Origin: a virus
Length of the DNA: 49,464 nt
Reading direction: 5' to 3' (one strand)
IMG/VR virus record: IMGVR_UViG_3300045941_000323
Span: 1 to 49,464 of that record
In this document: positions 37,200-44,241 of the stretch, piece by piece
Position numbering within the stretch: position 1 is the stretch's first letter
How the letters are laid out: the number at the start of each line of letters is the position of its first letter
Position numbers and translations under genes: made by a program
Notes under the pieces: model-generated
The model's database searches: none
Told to the model about the DNA's origin: nothing
The model's input: the letters and a program-made list of their open reading frames with translations, nothing else

Positions 37200-37445
37200 T
37201 TATCTGTGCCCCATGAATTGAGCCGCCAGTTTGCGCCGGGCCCGCCGCCCGGCCTTGGTCCGACTGGTCGGCGTCCGCAGCCCGGGAGCGGGAGCGATGA
37301 TCTCCGACAGCGGCTGCCGAATCCGAATCTCCGGCGAGAGACTGCCGGCGACGATCTGACGGACGCCGATCAGGGCGGCTCGATTGCCCAGCAGTGCGGC
37401 CCGGGCAAGCGCAGCGGGGACGGTGATTGTGCGCGGCTCACCCAA
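37200..37445 (-). CDS. hypothetical basic protein, 81 aa
   Basis: Opens with TTG at 37445, overlapping the preceding stop by eight bases (TTGGGTGA), then P-R-T-I-T-V-P-A-A-L-A-R-A-A-L-L-G-N-R and an Arg/Lys-rich end. Uncertain start. May bind nucleic acid; no family recognised. Confidence 0.5.
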   Translation of the reverse strand: MGEPRTITVPAALARAALLGNRAALIGVRQIVAGSLSPEIRIRQPLSEIIAPAPGLRTPTSRTKAGRRARRKLAAQFMGHR

Positions 37446-37710
37446 AGCAAAACTCCCGCTGCGCGTCGATATGGATCTCCAGGGCGGGCCCGCTGTAGCC
37501 GCTCTCGTCGGTGCGGGTGCCGCAGCGAATTCGCCGGCCGCGGCGGCGGAGGACGGCGACGACCGCCTTGATCAGCGGCGCCGGCCACAGCCGCACATCG
37601 ACGATCAGCCACTGCGTCGGCGACGGGAGCGTGGCCTCGGCGCGGGCAATCGTCGTCTCGATCCGCTCCACGGCGGCAGACAGCAGCTCGCGCGCGTCGG
37701 TCCCGTCCAT
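37438..37710 (-). CDS. hypothetical protein, 90 aa
   Basis: M-D-G-T-D-A-R-E-L-L-S-A-A-V-E-R-I-E-T-T-I, then W-L-I-V-D-V-R-L-W-P-A-P-L-I-K-A-V-V. A compact alpha/beta protein that starts immediately after the preceding stop. Function unknown. Confidence 0.65.
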   Translation of the reverse strand: MDGTDARELLSAAVERIETTIARAEATLPSPTQWLIVDVRLWPAPLIKAVVAVLRRRGRRIRCGTRTDESGYSGPALEIHIDAQREFCFG

Positions 37711-38025
37711 TTATGCGGCCTTCGAGATCGTCAGTGTCGGTTCTTGTTCCCGCTCGGCCATCACCTTATCGGCGGCCGCTTTTCCCATATCCCTCGTGTA
37801 GAGCGCCTTCCAGTCGACGCGCTTGCGCACCATCTCAACCAATAGCGTGAAGGCCCCGATGACCAGGCAGCGGGCCTTGCCCCCGAGTTTCTGCACCAGA
37901 GGCGTCCATTCGTCCTCTTGTTCGCGCTGCCGCTTGGCCAGGTCGTTGGCTTCGCTGCGCAGCTTGTCGATCTTGGCCTGGCGGGCCTGGTATTCCTCCA
38001 GCTCGGCGATCGTCGGCTTGGCCAT
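37711..38025 (-). CDS. hypothetical coiled-coil protein, 104 aa
   Basis: T-I-A-E-L-E-E-Y-Q-A-R-Q-A-K-I-D-K-L-R-S and N-D-L-A-K-R-Q-R-E-Q form a coiled coil; a hydrophobic helix L-V-I-G-A-F-T-L-L-V-E-M-V follows. First gene of the leftward cluster, divergent from the sigma-factor operon. Function unknown; it stands by the promoter region shared with the phage sigma gene. Confidence 0.68.
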   Translation of the reverse strand: MAKPTIAELEEYQARQAKIDKLRSEANDLAKRQREQEDEWTPLVQKLGGKARCLVIGAFTLLVEMVRKRVDWKALYTRDMGKAAADKVMAEREQEPTLTISKAA

Positions 38026-38055
38026 GCACGCCTCGGGCAGATTTGTAAAGCAAGA

Positions 38056-38084
38056 TTGACAAAAGCGCCGCCGCCAGACATGAC
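38056..38084 (+). promoter_or_regulatory. candidate promoter of the sigma-factor operon
   Basis: TTGACA (38056-38061), 17-base spacer, CATGAC (38079-38084), upstream of the plus-strand sigma gene in the divergent gap 38026-38174. The -35 is exact; the -10 is weak, which suggests an activator or host sigma specific to early phase. Spacing equals that of P1, P2 and P3. Confidence 0.45.
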
Positions 38085-38174
38085 CTGGCGGCAGCGGGCT
38101 CGAAAGGACTTTGCAACCGGGAACATCTTGGGCGGCGCTGCGCCGCTGATTCCCTTTCCCGCCGGCGGGAGGGA

Positions 38175-38882
38175 ATGGGAATCAGTCAGTCAGCTCGCGG
38201 CAGACTGGCAGGCATGGACCTGGACTACCTGCGCCGCTGCCGCATCCGCCTGCCGCGAGCCGAAGAGGCGCGGCTAGCCCGGGCGATGCGGCACGGCGAC
38301 CAGGACGCCCGCCGGCGGCTCATCGAATCGCAGCTCCCGCTGGTGGTCAGCATCGCCCGCCGCTACGTCCGCCCGCACGTGCCGCTGGACGACCTCTGCC
38401 AGGTCGGCGCCATGGCGCTGATCCGCTGCCTGACGAAATTCCGGCCGCGCAAGGGGCGCCTCTCCACCTTCTGCCACCAGCAGATCCTGTGGTCGCTCGA
38501 CCACTTCGTCGCCAAGAACAGGTCGCTCGTCTCGCGGCCGGCCAACCGCCCCGCTCCCCACCTCTCGGCGGCCTGGGACGCAGCGCTCGACGTGGTGTCG
38601 CTCGATGAGGCGCCCGTGAAGCAGATCGCCTGTGCCGACGAGTCGGGCGAGGTCCTGGATGCCGATCAGAACGAGCTCCGCTGGCGGCAGCTCGAGGCCG
38701 CCGCGTTCGCGCGACTCACGCCGCAGCAGGCGCTGGTCCTCCGCGGCCGCCTCGACGGCCTGCTGCTCCGCGAGCTGGCGGCCGAGATCGGGGTTTCGAA
38801 AGAACGCGTCCGCCAGATCTACCAGGCGGCGATCGCACGCCTGCAGGCCGAGCTGATCGGCTCCGCGGGGGCCAAGCCATGA
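38175..38882 (+). CDS. sigma-70 family RNA polymerase sigma factor
   Basis: 235 residues. Region 2 (about 35-115): L-P-L-V-V-S-I-A-R-R-Y-V, P-L-D-D-L-C-Q-V-G-A-M-A-L, F-R-P-R-K-G-R-L-S-T-F-C. Region 4 (about 180-230): L-T-P-Q-Q-A-L-V-L-R-G-R, A-A-E-I-G-V-S-K-E-R-V-R-Q-I-Y-Q-A-A-I. Regions 1.1 and 3 are lacking, as in group 3/4 factors. It could redirect host polymerase to late promoters of this phage. The start is ambiguous: ATG 38175 (GGGAGGGA, very close) or ATG 38214. It opens the plus-strand operon; the next gene overlaps in ATGA. Confidence 0.9.
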   Translation: MGISQSARGRLAGMDLDYLRRCRIRLPRAEEARLARAMRHGDQDARRRLIESQLPLVVSIARRYVRPHVPLDDLCQVGAMALIRCLTKFRPRKGRLSTFCHQQILWSLDHFVAKNRSLVSRPANRPAPHLSAAWDAALDVVSLDEAPVKQIACADESGEVLDADQNELRWRQLEAAAFARLTPQQALVLRGRLDGLLLRELAAEIGVSKERVRQIYQAAIARLQAELIGSAGAKP

Positions 38883-39340
38883 AGCGCCGCCCGCCCGACG
38901 ACCAGACCCCGATCGCCCGCCCGGCGACGCCGCACGCGCCACGCGTCGGCCGGCTGCGGGTGGTGCTCAATTCCGACCTGGTCGCAGGGGCTACGACGAG
39001 CGTCTCGCTGCTGGTGTTCGATCCTGTCACCGAACGGTGGCTCGATAGCGGCGAGGACATTGACGACGTCCGCGAGATCATCCTCGACGACGGCGACAAG
39101 TTTCTGGCCGGCACACTGGGCTGGATCGAGTGGTACTTCACCACCTGGGTCTTCGACACAACGGCCTGCGATCCGCACGACAGGACGCTGGGCGGCCCCA
39201 TTCCGCCGCCGAGCGCCCCATCGGGTGGCGACGGCACGCTGCTGGGCCATGGCGGAGAAGGGGTGTTGCTGGCGCTAGTCGGTGAAAGCGGAGGCGGCGA
39301 CGCCAATAGCTTTTACGAAAGTTATCTCATTCCCAAATAG
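38879..39340 (+). CDS. probable virion protein, 153 aa
   Basis: A beta-rich domain (R-L-R-V-V-L-N-S-D-L-V-A-G-A-T-T-S-V-S-L, E-R-W-L-D-S-G-E-D-I-D-D-V, W-I-E-W-Y-F-T-T-W-V-F-D) and a Gly/Ser-rich tail with F-Y-E-S-Y-L-I-P-K. Overlaps the sigma gene (ATGA). The 'ATTSVSLxVFDPxTxxWxDSG' strand pattern is known to me from phage tail or head-fibre proteins. Confidence 0.65.
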   Translation: MKRRPPDDQTPIARPATPHAPRVGRLRVVLNSDLVAGATTSVSLLVFDPVTERWLDSGEDIDDVREIILDDGDKFLAGTLGWIEWYFTTWVFDTTACDPHDRTLGGPIPPPSAPSGGDGTLLGHGGEGVLLALVGESGGGDANSFYESYLIPK

Positions 39341-39352
39341 AAAGGTTTCATC

Positions 39353-39793
39353 ATGTCTGGAGTGCTACTGCGGGCCCCGAGCGGTCAAATTGCTGTCATC
39401 GCGGCCACGGAAAAGACGGTCATCCAAATCATTGCGGCGACGCAGCATCGGGTGAAGGTCAACCGGATCGCGGTCACGTTCGAAGGGGCCACGAGCACCG
39501 ACGCGCCGGCGCAGGTCAGGATCGCCAAGCAGACCACGGCCATCGGCACGGAGGCGGCGGTGACGGTCGTCAAGGTCGGCGACTTCGGCGAGACGATCCA
39601 GACCACAGCCAAAAAGTACGGCAACTCGGAGCCGACGACGACGGACGTCTACGATCAGGACCTGGTGCCCGTCTATCAGGGGGGCCGGATCTTCCTCGGG
39701 CCGTACTGGATTCCCGGCGGCGGCCGCCTGGGGGTGCTGGTGACGAGCCCCGTGAATGTGGACTGCGCCGTCACCGTCGACATGGAAGAGTAA
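39353..39793 (+). CDS. virion protein, 146 aa
   Basis: A beta-rich protein (V-L-L-R-A-P-S-G-Q-I-A-V-I-A-A, V-K-V-N-R-I-A-V-T-F-E-G-A-T-S-T-D-A-P-A, G-R-I-F-L-G-P-Y-W-I-P-G-G-G-R-L). This 'receptor-binding/decoration' layout recurs in phage structural clusters. Located four bases before the large Cys-rich protein; both probably assemble together. Confidence 0.68.
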   Translation: MSGVLLRAPSGQIAVIAATEKTVIQIIAATQHRVKVNRIAVTFEGATSTDAPAQVRIAKQTTAIGTEAAVTVVKVGDFGETIQTTAKKYGNSEPTTTDVYDQDLVPVYQGGRIFLGPYWIPGGGRLGVLVTSPVNVDCAVTVDMEE

Positions 39794-39796
39794 CCG

Positions 39797-41392
39797 ATGG
39801 CCCACAAACTCCGTCACGGGCGCTGCTGCTGCGGATGCGTCATTGCGACGAACAATTTCCAGTCGAATCTCGACAACATGACCGGCACGGGCACGATTGC
39901 TGGCGGAGTGCTAACTCTCGACGCTGGTGAGCAAGAGGTTTTCAACGAGGCGGCGGCCAGTGAAGCCGATGGGCAACATCTGCTCACTTACGCGGCTACG
40001 GAGGACGCCACTGCCGCCGTGCGGCTGAAGCTGGCCCGTGTGGATGATGACACCTACCTCTTTGGCGAGTTCGGGGTTGATGCTGGCGAGGGCACGATTC
40101 GCCTGGGACAGCGCAGCGGCGGCAGCGACATCTATCTGACGGATGCGGAGACGATTTCGGACACCGGCAGTCACCTGACCGCCGCCCACGAGTTACTGCT
40201 GTGCTGGCAGCCGGGAGACGAGCAGCCGCCTGACACGTTGAGCTTCGTCACGCCTGTGGATGCGATTCTTAGCTCAACCGGCTGGATGGACCCCGATAAC
40301 ATGCTGCTGTTTGACGGCTCTGTCGCGCTTTACGACCTGGGCGCAGCGTCGGTCAGCAACCAGTTGATCGTTTCGTTCAAACCACCGCCAGTGCCGCCTG
40401 GTGCGACGCTCGACGGGTTTGTCGTTGCTTTGCACGGCAGCAGTGCCGGGGCATCGCCCGTGACGGCGACTTGCCAGTTTTCAATCGATCCGTACTCATC
40501 GGACGACCGCGGGCCAGTCGATATGACGGTACTTGGCCCCTACGTTTTCGGCGCAGACGACGACCCGTGGGACTTCGGCGGCACGGCGGTGCAGTTCAAT
40601 GGCGCCACGTCGGTGACGGCCATGTTTGTGTTTTTCAACGACGATCCGATGAACCCGGCGCAGCTCGCGGCGGATTTTATTGGCCTGGTTGTCTACGGCA
40701 CGACGGCCGGCAGGGAGCAGGGCCTGCTGCAATTCAGGATCAGGAACAACGGCACCGGGCAGTATCAGTGCATCAGCAGCCGGGCAGCGTATTCGACGGG
40801 GCTGCAAGCCGGGCTGCGATCGGAAACGGGCACCTGGGACTTCACTGAGGCCACGTTTTCCTATCTGGATTCGGAGGAGCATCCGCAGTGCCCAGACTGC
40901 TGCGAGGTCCCGCCCGACTGCGACAGCAACGCTTGCGACGAGGACAACCAGCCGCCGGGCGAGATGGTCGTCAACGCGGGATCCTGGAGCCTGAGCGCTG
41001 GTACTCGCAACTGCAACGGCTGCACTGCGTTTGGCGGCGACTACATCGTCAGCACGAGCATGTCGGCGTCGCAGTCGGATTTCGCCACGCATTGCCAGTG
41101 GAAGTACGTGAACGAGATCGCTGGGGACTGCAGCGGCCAGGACTACAAGGAGGCAGTCGTTTTGGCCCTCATCGACAACCAAGATGGGACACACAAGTGG
41201 ACGGTTCTCATCCAGTTCGCGTCTGACAACGAAAGACTGCGACAAGTCACCTACGAGTCCGATGACATCGACAATGGTCCGTGCATGGCGATGCCCGTTA
41301 CGCTCACCAAAATTTTGGACATACAGACCGGGACGCCGCCCGACGTGTGCCCCGGCACTTCGCCCGGCACCATATCGATCGACGTGCCATGA
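39797..41392 (+). CDS. Cys-rich receptor-binding-like virion protein
   Basis: 531 residues. It opens G-R-C-C-C-G-C-V-I-A-T-N-N-F-Q-S-N-L-D; the first half is beta-rich with lectin-like strands (T-G-T-I-A-G-G-V-L-T-L-D-A-G, Y-L-F-G-E-F-G-V-D), then C-P-D-C-C-E-V-P-P-D-C-D-S-N-A-C hinge, then a second beta domain. The Cys pairs suggest metal or disulfide stabilisation outside the cell. Likely a fibre, tip or head-surface protein. Two-domain layout with Cys-rich hinge occurs in planctomycete-associated proteins I recall, without function. Confidence 0.62.
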   Translation: MAHKLRHGRCCCGCVIATNNFQSNLDNMTGTGTIAGGVLTLDAGEQEVFNEAAASEADGQHLLTYAATEDATAAVRLKLARVDDDTYLFGEFGVDAGEGTIRLGQRSGGSDIYLTDAETISDTGSHLTAAHELLLCWQPGDEQPPDTLSFVTPVDAILSSTGWMDPDNMLLFDGSVALYDLGAASVSNQLIVSFKPPPVPPGATLDGFVVALHGSSAGASPVTATCQFSIDPYSSDDRGPVDMTVLGPYVFGADDDPWDFGGTAVQFNGATSVTAMFVFFNDDPMNPAQLAADFIGLVVYGTTAGREQGLLQFRIRNNGTGQYQCISSRAAYSTGLQAGLRSETGTWDFTEATFSYLDSEEHPQCPDCCEVPPDCDSNACDEDNQPPGEMVVNAGSWSLSAGTRNCNGCTAFGGDYIVSTSMSASQSDFATHCQWKYVNEIAGDCSGQDYKEAVVLALIDNQDGTHKWTVLIQFASDNERLRQVTYESDDIDNGPCMAMPVTLTKILDIQTGTPPDVCPGTSPGTISIDVP

Positions 41393-41811
41393 TGAGCAGT
41401 TTGTGCGTGCCCAACAACGACGGTCTGTGCGCTGTGTGCGGCCGTCCTCTCTCCGCCAAGTATCCGGACGCGAAGCGCGTCTGCCGACTACCGCCAAACG
41501 AACCGCAACGGGGACCTGGCACCGAATTGAAAGGCATCTTCCGCCGGCTGGGCTTCTCTGCGAAGTCCGGCTGCGGCTGTGAGAAGCTCCGGCTGGAGAT
41601 GGACCGCCTCGGCGTCACCGGCTGCCGGCAGAATTTTGATTTGCTTGTGGGCAAGCTGAGGAAGAAGTATCACCAGACGACGAAAGGCGAGCGTGCTCGG
41701 GCCGCAGCGGCGGCGCTGTTTACTGGATTGGCATTCCATCTCGATTGGGCAGACCCGATTCCCTCACTACTGCGGCTGGCAATCGACCGGGCGGCTACTG
41801 CTGAATCTTGA
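41389..41811 (+). CDS. Cys-rich phage protein, 140 aa
   Basis: L-C-V-P-N-N-D-G-L-C-A-V-C-G-R-P-L, then G-P-G-T-E-L-K-G-I-F-R-R-L-G, G-C-G-C-E-K and V-T-G-C-R-Q-N-F-D-L-L-V-G. I know this 'GPGTELxxLLxxLGxxxxxGCGCxxxxxxMDxxGxxGC' protein from other phages and planctomycete genomes. It is a small zinc-binding-like protein, unknown role. The start overlaps the upstream stop (ATGA). Its end overlaps the convergent pilin-like gene by 17 bases. Confidence 0.75.
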   Translation: MMSSLCVPNNDGLCAVCGRPLSAKYPDAKRVCRLPPNEPQRGPGTELKGIFRRLGFSAKSGCGCEKLRLEMDRLGVTGCRQNFDLLVGKLRKKYHQTTKGERARAAAAALFTGLAFHLDWADPIPSLLRLAIDRAATAES

Positions 41812-42895
41812 CGGTTCGCTCCAGAACGTGAACGACCTCGGGAACTATCGTCACGTCGCACGGCTCATTGGTGCCGGCTGGTGCCAGCAAGTCGCAATGC
41901 CAGTCCGCACCGATCAGGGTGACGTTCTGCTGGCCGCTGCTGGCCTCGTCTGAATCGGAGACCTTGTACCAGCCGAAGTATTGGAGCGTGCCAGTGCTGC
42001 TCGGGAGCGTGCGGCCCAGCATCACCCATGCGCCGGATTTCAAGTCGAGCGGTTTGCCGAACGCAGGCCGCTCTGTAATCGTCACTTCCCCGCCGCCGAA
42101 TCCGTCCGCGTGCCAGTCTGTCGCTTGAATCTCCGCAGTGACCTCGGGCCACGGATGCGGTTCTGGGCCGCCGCTGCCGGGGACGTGCAGACCTTCTCCC
42201 GACCGGTTCCGGCAAACGACGATGGACAGTACGTACTCATCGCCAATCACAGGGACCAGCGGATTGTATTTCGGCACCAGAGTTGCGAACCAAGTCAATC
42301 GCCCTTCCTCTTGGCGGCGACCAGCATCGCTGCCGACCTTTGTGTAAAGCTGCACGGCGGGCAGCGCGTTATTGTCTGGCCGTTCGTAAATCAACTGGTC
42401 CTCAATCCGAAACACCTTGTCGGCTTGCAGGTAGGCCATCGGAGCCGCGGCACCGTTCGTCAGGTTCAGCCGCACCATGCGGCCGGCGTGCGGAGCTTCG
42501 GCGGCATCAACGGCAGGGAACCAAGACCAGCGGGCGCTATTGTCCGTCCCAGCGGCTGTGTCCTCTTGGCGATTGTGCGCCCAGCCCATCGGGTCGATGC
42601 AGAAAGCGTATCCGTAAAGCGGAGTGCCGGCCTGCTGGAACGTGACTGGAACCACGACTGGCACCGGCGGCGAAGCGGTCCAGTCCATCGCAATCCACCT
42701 GTCGCGGCGGTTCATGCCCTCAACCTCGAAAGTGGCGACTGCTGACTCCCCGCCGCCTTGCGACAGGCGGGCATTCTCGCCCTTGCGGATATTGGCACCG
42801 GACATCGTGAGGGTCGCCAGCACCGCCAGCAGCCCCACGGAAAACACCACGATAGCGAATAGGACTTCCAAGAGGGTGACGCCGCGACGTTTCAT
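41795..42895 (-). CDS. PilV-like type IV pseudopilin (cargo gene)
   Basis: 366 residues. Type III signal M-K-R-R-G/V-T-L-L-E-V-L-F-A-I-V-V-F-S-V: cleavage after G5, mature Glu5 present, then a hydrophobic helix (6-30). The rest is a large beta-rich domain (P-V-V-V-P-V-T-F-Q-Q-A-G-T-P-L-Y-G-Y). Such proteins are prepilin-peptidase substrates that join type IV pilus or type II secretion pseudopili in the inner membrane. A phage copy could modify host pili, twitching, uptake or phage receptors. It overlaps the previous gene (ATGA) and lies in a three-gene cargo operon from promoter P2. A structural virion role is unlikely. Confidence 0.85.
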   Translation of the reverse strand: MKRRGVTLLEVLFAIVVFSVGLLAVLATLTMSGANIRKGENARLSQGGGESAVATFEVEGMNRRDRWIAMDWTASPPVPVVVPVTFQQAGTPLYGYAFCIDPMGWAHNRQEDTAAGTDNSARWSWFPAVDAAEAPHAGRMVRLNLTNGAAAPMAYLQADKVFRIEDQLIYERPDNNALPAVQLYTKVGSDAGRRQEEGRLTWFATLVPKYNPLVPVIGDEYVLSIVVCRNRSGEGLHVPGSGGPEPHPWPEVTAEIQATDWHADGFGGGEVTITERPAFGKPLDLKSGAWVMLGRTLPSSTGTLQYFGWYKVSDSDEASSGQQNVTLIGADWHCDLLAPAGTNEPCDVTIVPEVVHVLERTVKIQQ

Positions 42896-43077
42896 CGGTT
42901 GCTCGCTCCTATCAACAGAACCGTTGCAACGGAAAAAAGACCGACGCCCCATAGCAGCGGAACATCACTGGCTGGGATCTGACGAGCCGCGGCAAGTAGC
43001 TGGCCGCCACACCCCAGCCCGACACCTGCCGCCGTGACCACCACGAGGAGAGACGCCAAAGAGAATTGCAGTTTCAT
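42892..43077 (-). CDS. 61-aa two-helix membrane protein (cargo operon)
   Basis: M-K-L-Q-F-S-L-A-S-L-L-V-V-V-T-A-A-G-V-G, then a second helix L-L-W-G-V-G-L-F-S-V-A-T-V-L-L-I. The opening F-S-L-x-x-L-L-V-V-V-T is one I associate with planctomycete inner-membrane proteins. Overlaps both neighbours (ATGA). Probably a membrane partner of the pilin. Confidence 0.72.
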   Translation of the reverse strand: MKLQFSLASLLVVVTAAGVGLGCGGQLLAAARQIPASDVPLLWGVGLFSVATVLLIGASNR

Positions 43078-43211
43078 ACGGCCCTATTCGCTGCCCGCCT
43101 ACCAGGAAAGCTGCCGAGCATGAACAAGCCGGCACCCAATCCAATCGCCAGTGCAGTGATCACGACGAGCAACTGCGCAAGCGAGAACTGCCACCTGCCC
43201 GGTGATCGCAT
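43074..43211 (-). CDS. 45-aa single-helix membrane protein (cargo operon)
   Basis: M-R-S-P-G-R-W-Q-F-S-L-A-Q-L-L-V-V-I-T-A, then L-A-I-G-L-G-A-G-L-F-M-L-G. One transmembrane helix with the same F-S-L-A-x-L-L-V-V motif as the next gene, which suggests a duplicated pair. First gene after promoter P2. ATG at 43211 with GGAGGG in the leader. Confidence 0.68.
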   Translation of the reverse strand: MRSPGRWQFSLAQLLVVITALAIGLGAGLFMLGSFPGRRAANRAV

Positions 43212-43242
43212 GGAAAGAAACCCTCCAAATCGACGCGCCTCC

Positions 43243-43271
43243 ATCATCGGGCAGGCGGCGGCCGCTGTCAA
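43243..43271 (-). promoter_or_regulatory. cargo promoter P2
   Basis: TTGACA (43271-43266), 17-base spacer, GATGAT (43248-43243). With flanks TTTTTC upstream and CGCGTCGAT downstream it matches P1 (9289-9317) over roughly 45 bases. Drives the pilin-like operon. Confidence 0.72.
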
Positions 43272-43272
43272 G

Positions 43273-43308
43273 AAAAAGGCCCATGGCGGGAATCGGAACC
43301 GCCATGGG
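43273..43308 (-). terminator. terminator before the pilin cargo operon
   Basis: On the minus strand CCCATGGCGG and CCGCCATGGG form a perfect 10-bp stem (9-base loop), followed by CC and T5. It ends transcription from the early operon and from P3; its T run is followed at once by the P2 -35, insulating the cargo operon. Confidence 0.75.
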
Positions 43309-43354
43309 CTGCGTCGATCAGGGGCAGGGGGCAGAGCCGCCCCGCGCAAAGACC
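43273..43354 (-). ncRNA. candidate small RNA upstream of the cargo operon
   Basis: Promoter P3 (43389-43361) and the terminator at 43308-43273 bracket about 82 bases with no ribosome site or open frame. The transcript would contain a GGGGC-N6-GCCCC hairpin followed by the terminator stem. Could be a regulator RNA, or a leader processed from the early operon. Inferred. Confidence 0.42.
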
Positions 43355-43360
43355 GCTGGC

Positions 43361-43389
43361 ATTATAGGGGCGGAAGCGGCCGCTGTTGA
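43361..43389 (-). promoter_or_regulatory. promoter P3 with consensus -10
   Basis: TCAACA (43389-43384), 17-base spacer, TATAAT (43366-43361), minus strand. The sequence at the -35/spacer junction, ACAGCGGCCGC, is the same as in P2 (and ACAGCGGCCG in P1), indicating common ancestry or a shared binding site. The rest of 43309-43511 holds no gene that I can support. Confidence 0.6.
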
Positions 43390-43511
43390 GATTCGAGCCG
43401 GGCGATCGGGAAAACCGCTTTTCCGACGCACCAGCATGCCCCAGGATCGACGATCGCCAGGCCGGACGTGTTCTGACACCTGTCGCTTTCGGGCTTTTCA
43501 GGCCGGCAGTC

Positions 43512-43766
43512 TCAAGAGGCAATCATCGGATCCCGCACCGCCGGCGACTGATGCACCGTCCACTCGAGGCGCCTGTTCCAGACGGCGGCGATCTCCGCCG
43601 GCGAGAAGTAGGGCGCCTGGCCGAACAGCCCCACGCAGGCCCGGCAGCCGCTGCAGGAGACGAACCACTCCCACGCCCCGCGGAGGACGTGCGATCGCAC
43701 CTTCACGTACGCCGGCTCGCCGCCGCAGAAGGGGCACGACTTGAGCGGAGGCAGGTGCTGGGTCAT
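43512..43766 (-). CDS. Lar-type zinc-finger protein
   Basis: 84 residues: L-K-S-C-P-F-C-G-G-E-P-A-Y, C-S-G-C-R-A-C-V-G, then A-E-I-A-A-V-W-N-R-R. The 'PCPFCGG...CxxCxA...AxxxWNRR' pattern is that of Lar-like restriction-alleviation proteins and their many phage relatives. In Rac, Lar modulates type I restriction; here the role is unproven. It begins directly after the previous stop (TAG-ATG) and is last in the early operon. Confidence 0.82.
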   Translation of the reverse strand: MTQHLPPLKSCPFCGGEPAYVKVRSHVLRGAWEWFVSCSGCRACVGLFGQAPYFSPAEIAAVWNRRLEWTVHQSPAVRDPMIAS

Positions 43767-43973
43767 CTACGCTCCAAACAGCCACTCGCGGACGGTGACG
43801 CCGGCGGCGGCCGCTTCCTCCTCGATCGCTTTGCGGAGCTTGCGCAGGGCCCGCACTTCGAGTTGCCACACGCGGGCGCGGGAAATGCCGAGCTTGGCGG
43901 CGATTACCTTTAGGTCCTCGCCGCCGCGCCGCACGCCGGGCACGAGCATCTTCTGGTAGAAGGGAAGGGCCAT
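43767..43973 (-). CDS. free-standing sigma region 4-like protein
   Basis: 68 residues: D-L-K-V-I-A-A-K-L-G-I-S-R-A-R-V-W-Q-L-E, then V-R-A-L-R-K-L-R-K-A-I-E, the HTH of sigma-70 region 4 ('G-V-S-R-E-R-V-R-Q-I-E-x-x-A-L-x-K-L-R'). No region 2 is present, so it cannot act as a whole sigma factor. It may bind -35 elements or compete with host sigma for polymerase, for example as an anti-sigma or appropriator (inference). Confidence 0.75.
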   Translation of the reverse strand: MALPFYQKMLVPGVRRGGEDLKVIAAKLGISRARVWQLEVRALRKLRKAIEEEAAAAGVTVREWLFGA

Positions 43974-43976
43974 CAG

Positions 43977-44234
43977 TCACTCCTGCAGGCCGGCCACGTG
44001 GATCCGGTTCTCTTTCACGTAATCGAGAAAATCCCGCAGTGCCTCCTGTGGTGTGGCGTGTGGGCCAAATTCGTGCTGGCGATTGGCAGCACTCCATGCG
44101 TTCCAGTTGTTGACGACTTTGAAGCACCATCCGTGCGCAAATCGGCCGAGGGTGTACTCGTAGACCTGCGACGGTCGATGCGTGAAAAGTTGATCGACTT
44201 CATTGAGCAGAGCTTCTAGCGACTCTGTGTTCAT
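43977..44234 (-). CDS. hypothetical protein, 85 aa
   Basis: A small alpha/beta protein (E-A-L-L-N-E-V-D-Q-L-F-T-H, Y-T-L-G-R-F-A-H-G-W-C-F-K-V-V-N-N-W-N-A-W). It lies between the ATPase and the sigma region-4 gene with a few-base gaps. No family recognised. Confidence 0.68.
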   Translation of the reverse strand: MNTESLEALLNEVDQLFTHRPSQVYEYTLGRFAHGWCFKVVNNWNAWSAANRQHEFGPHATPQEALRDFLDYVKENRIHVAGLQE

Positions 44235-44241
44235 CGGACCC

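Noticed and set aside
43268-43522. An 84-codon minus-strand frame before the cargo operon
   Set aside because: It runs across promoters P2/P3 region and the terminator stem; no ribosome site and no protein-like pattern.
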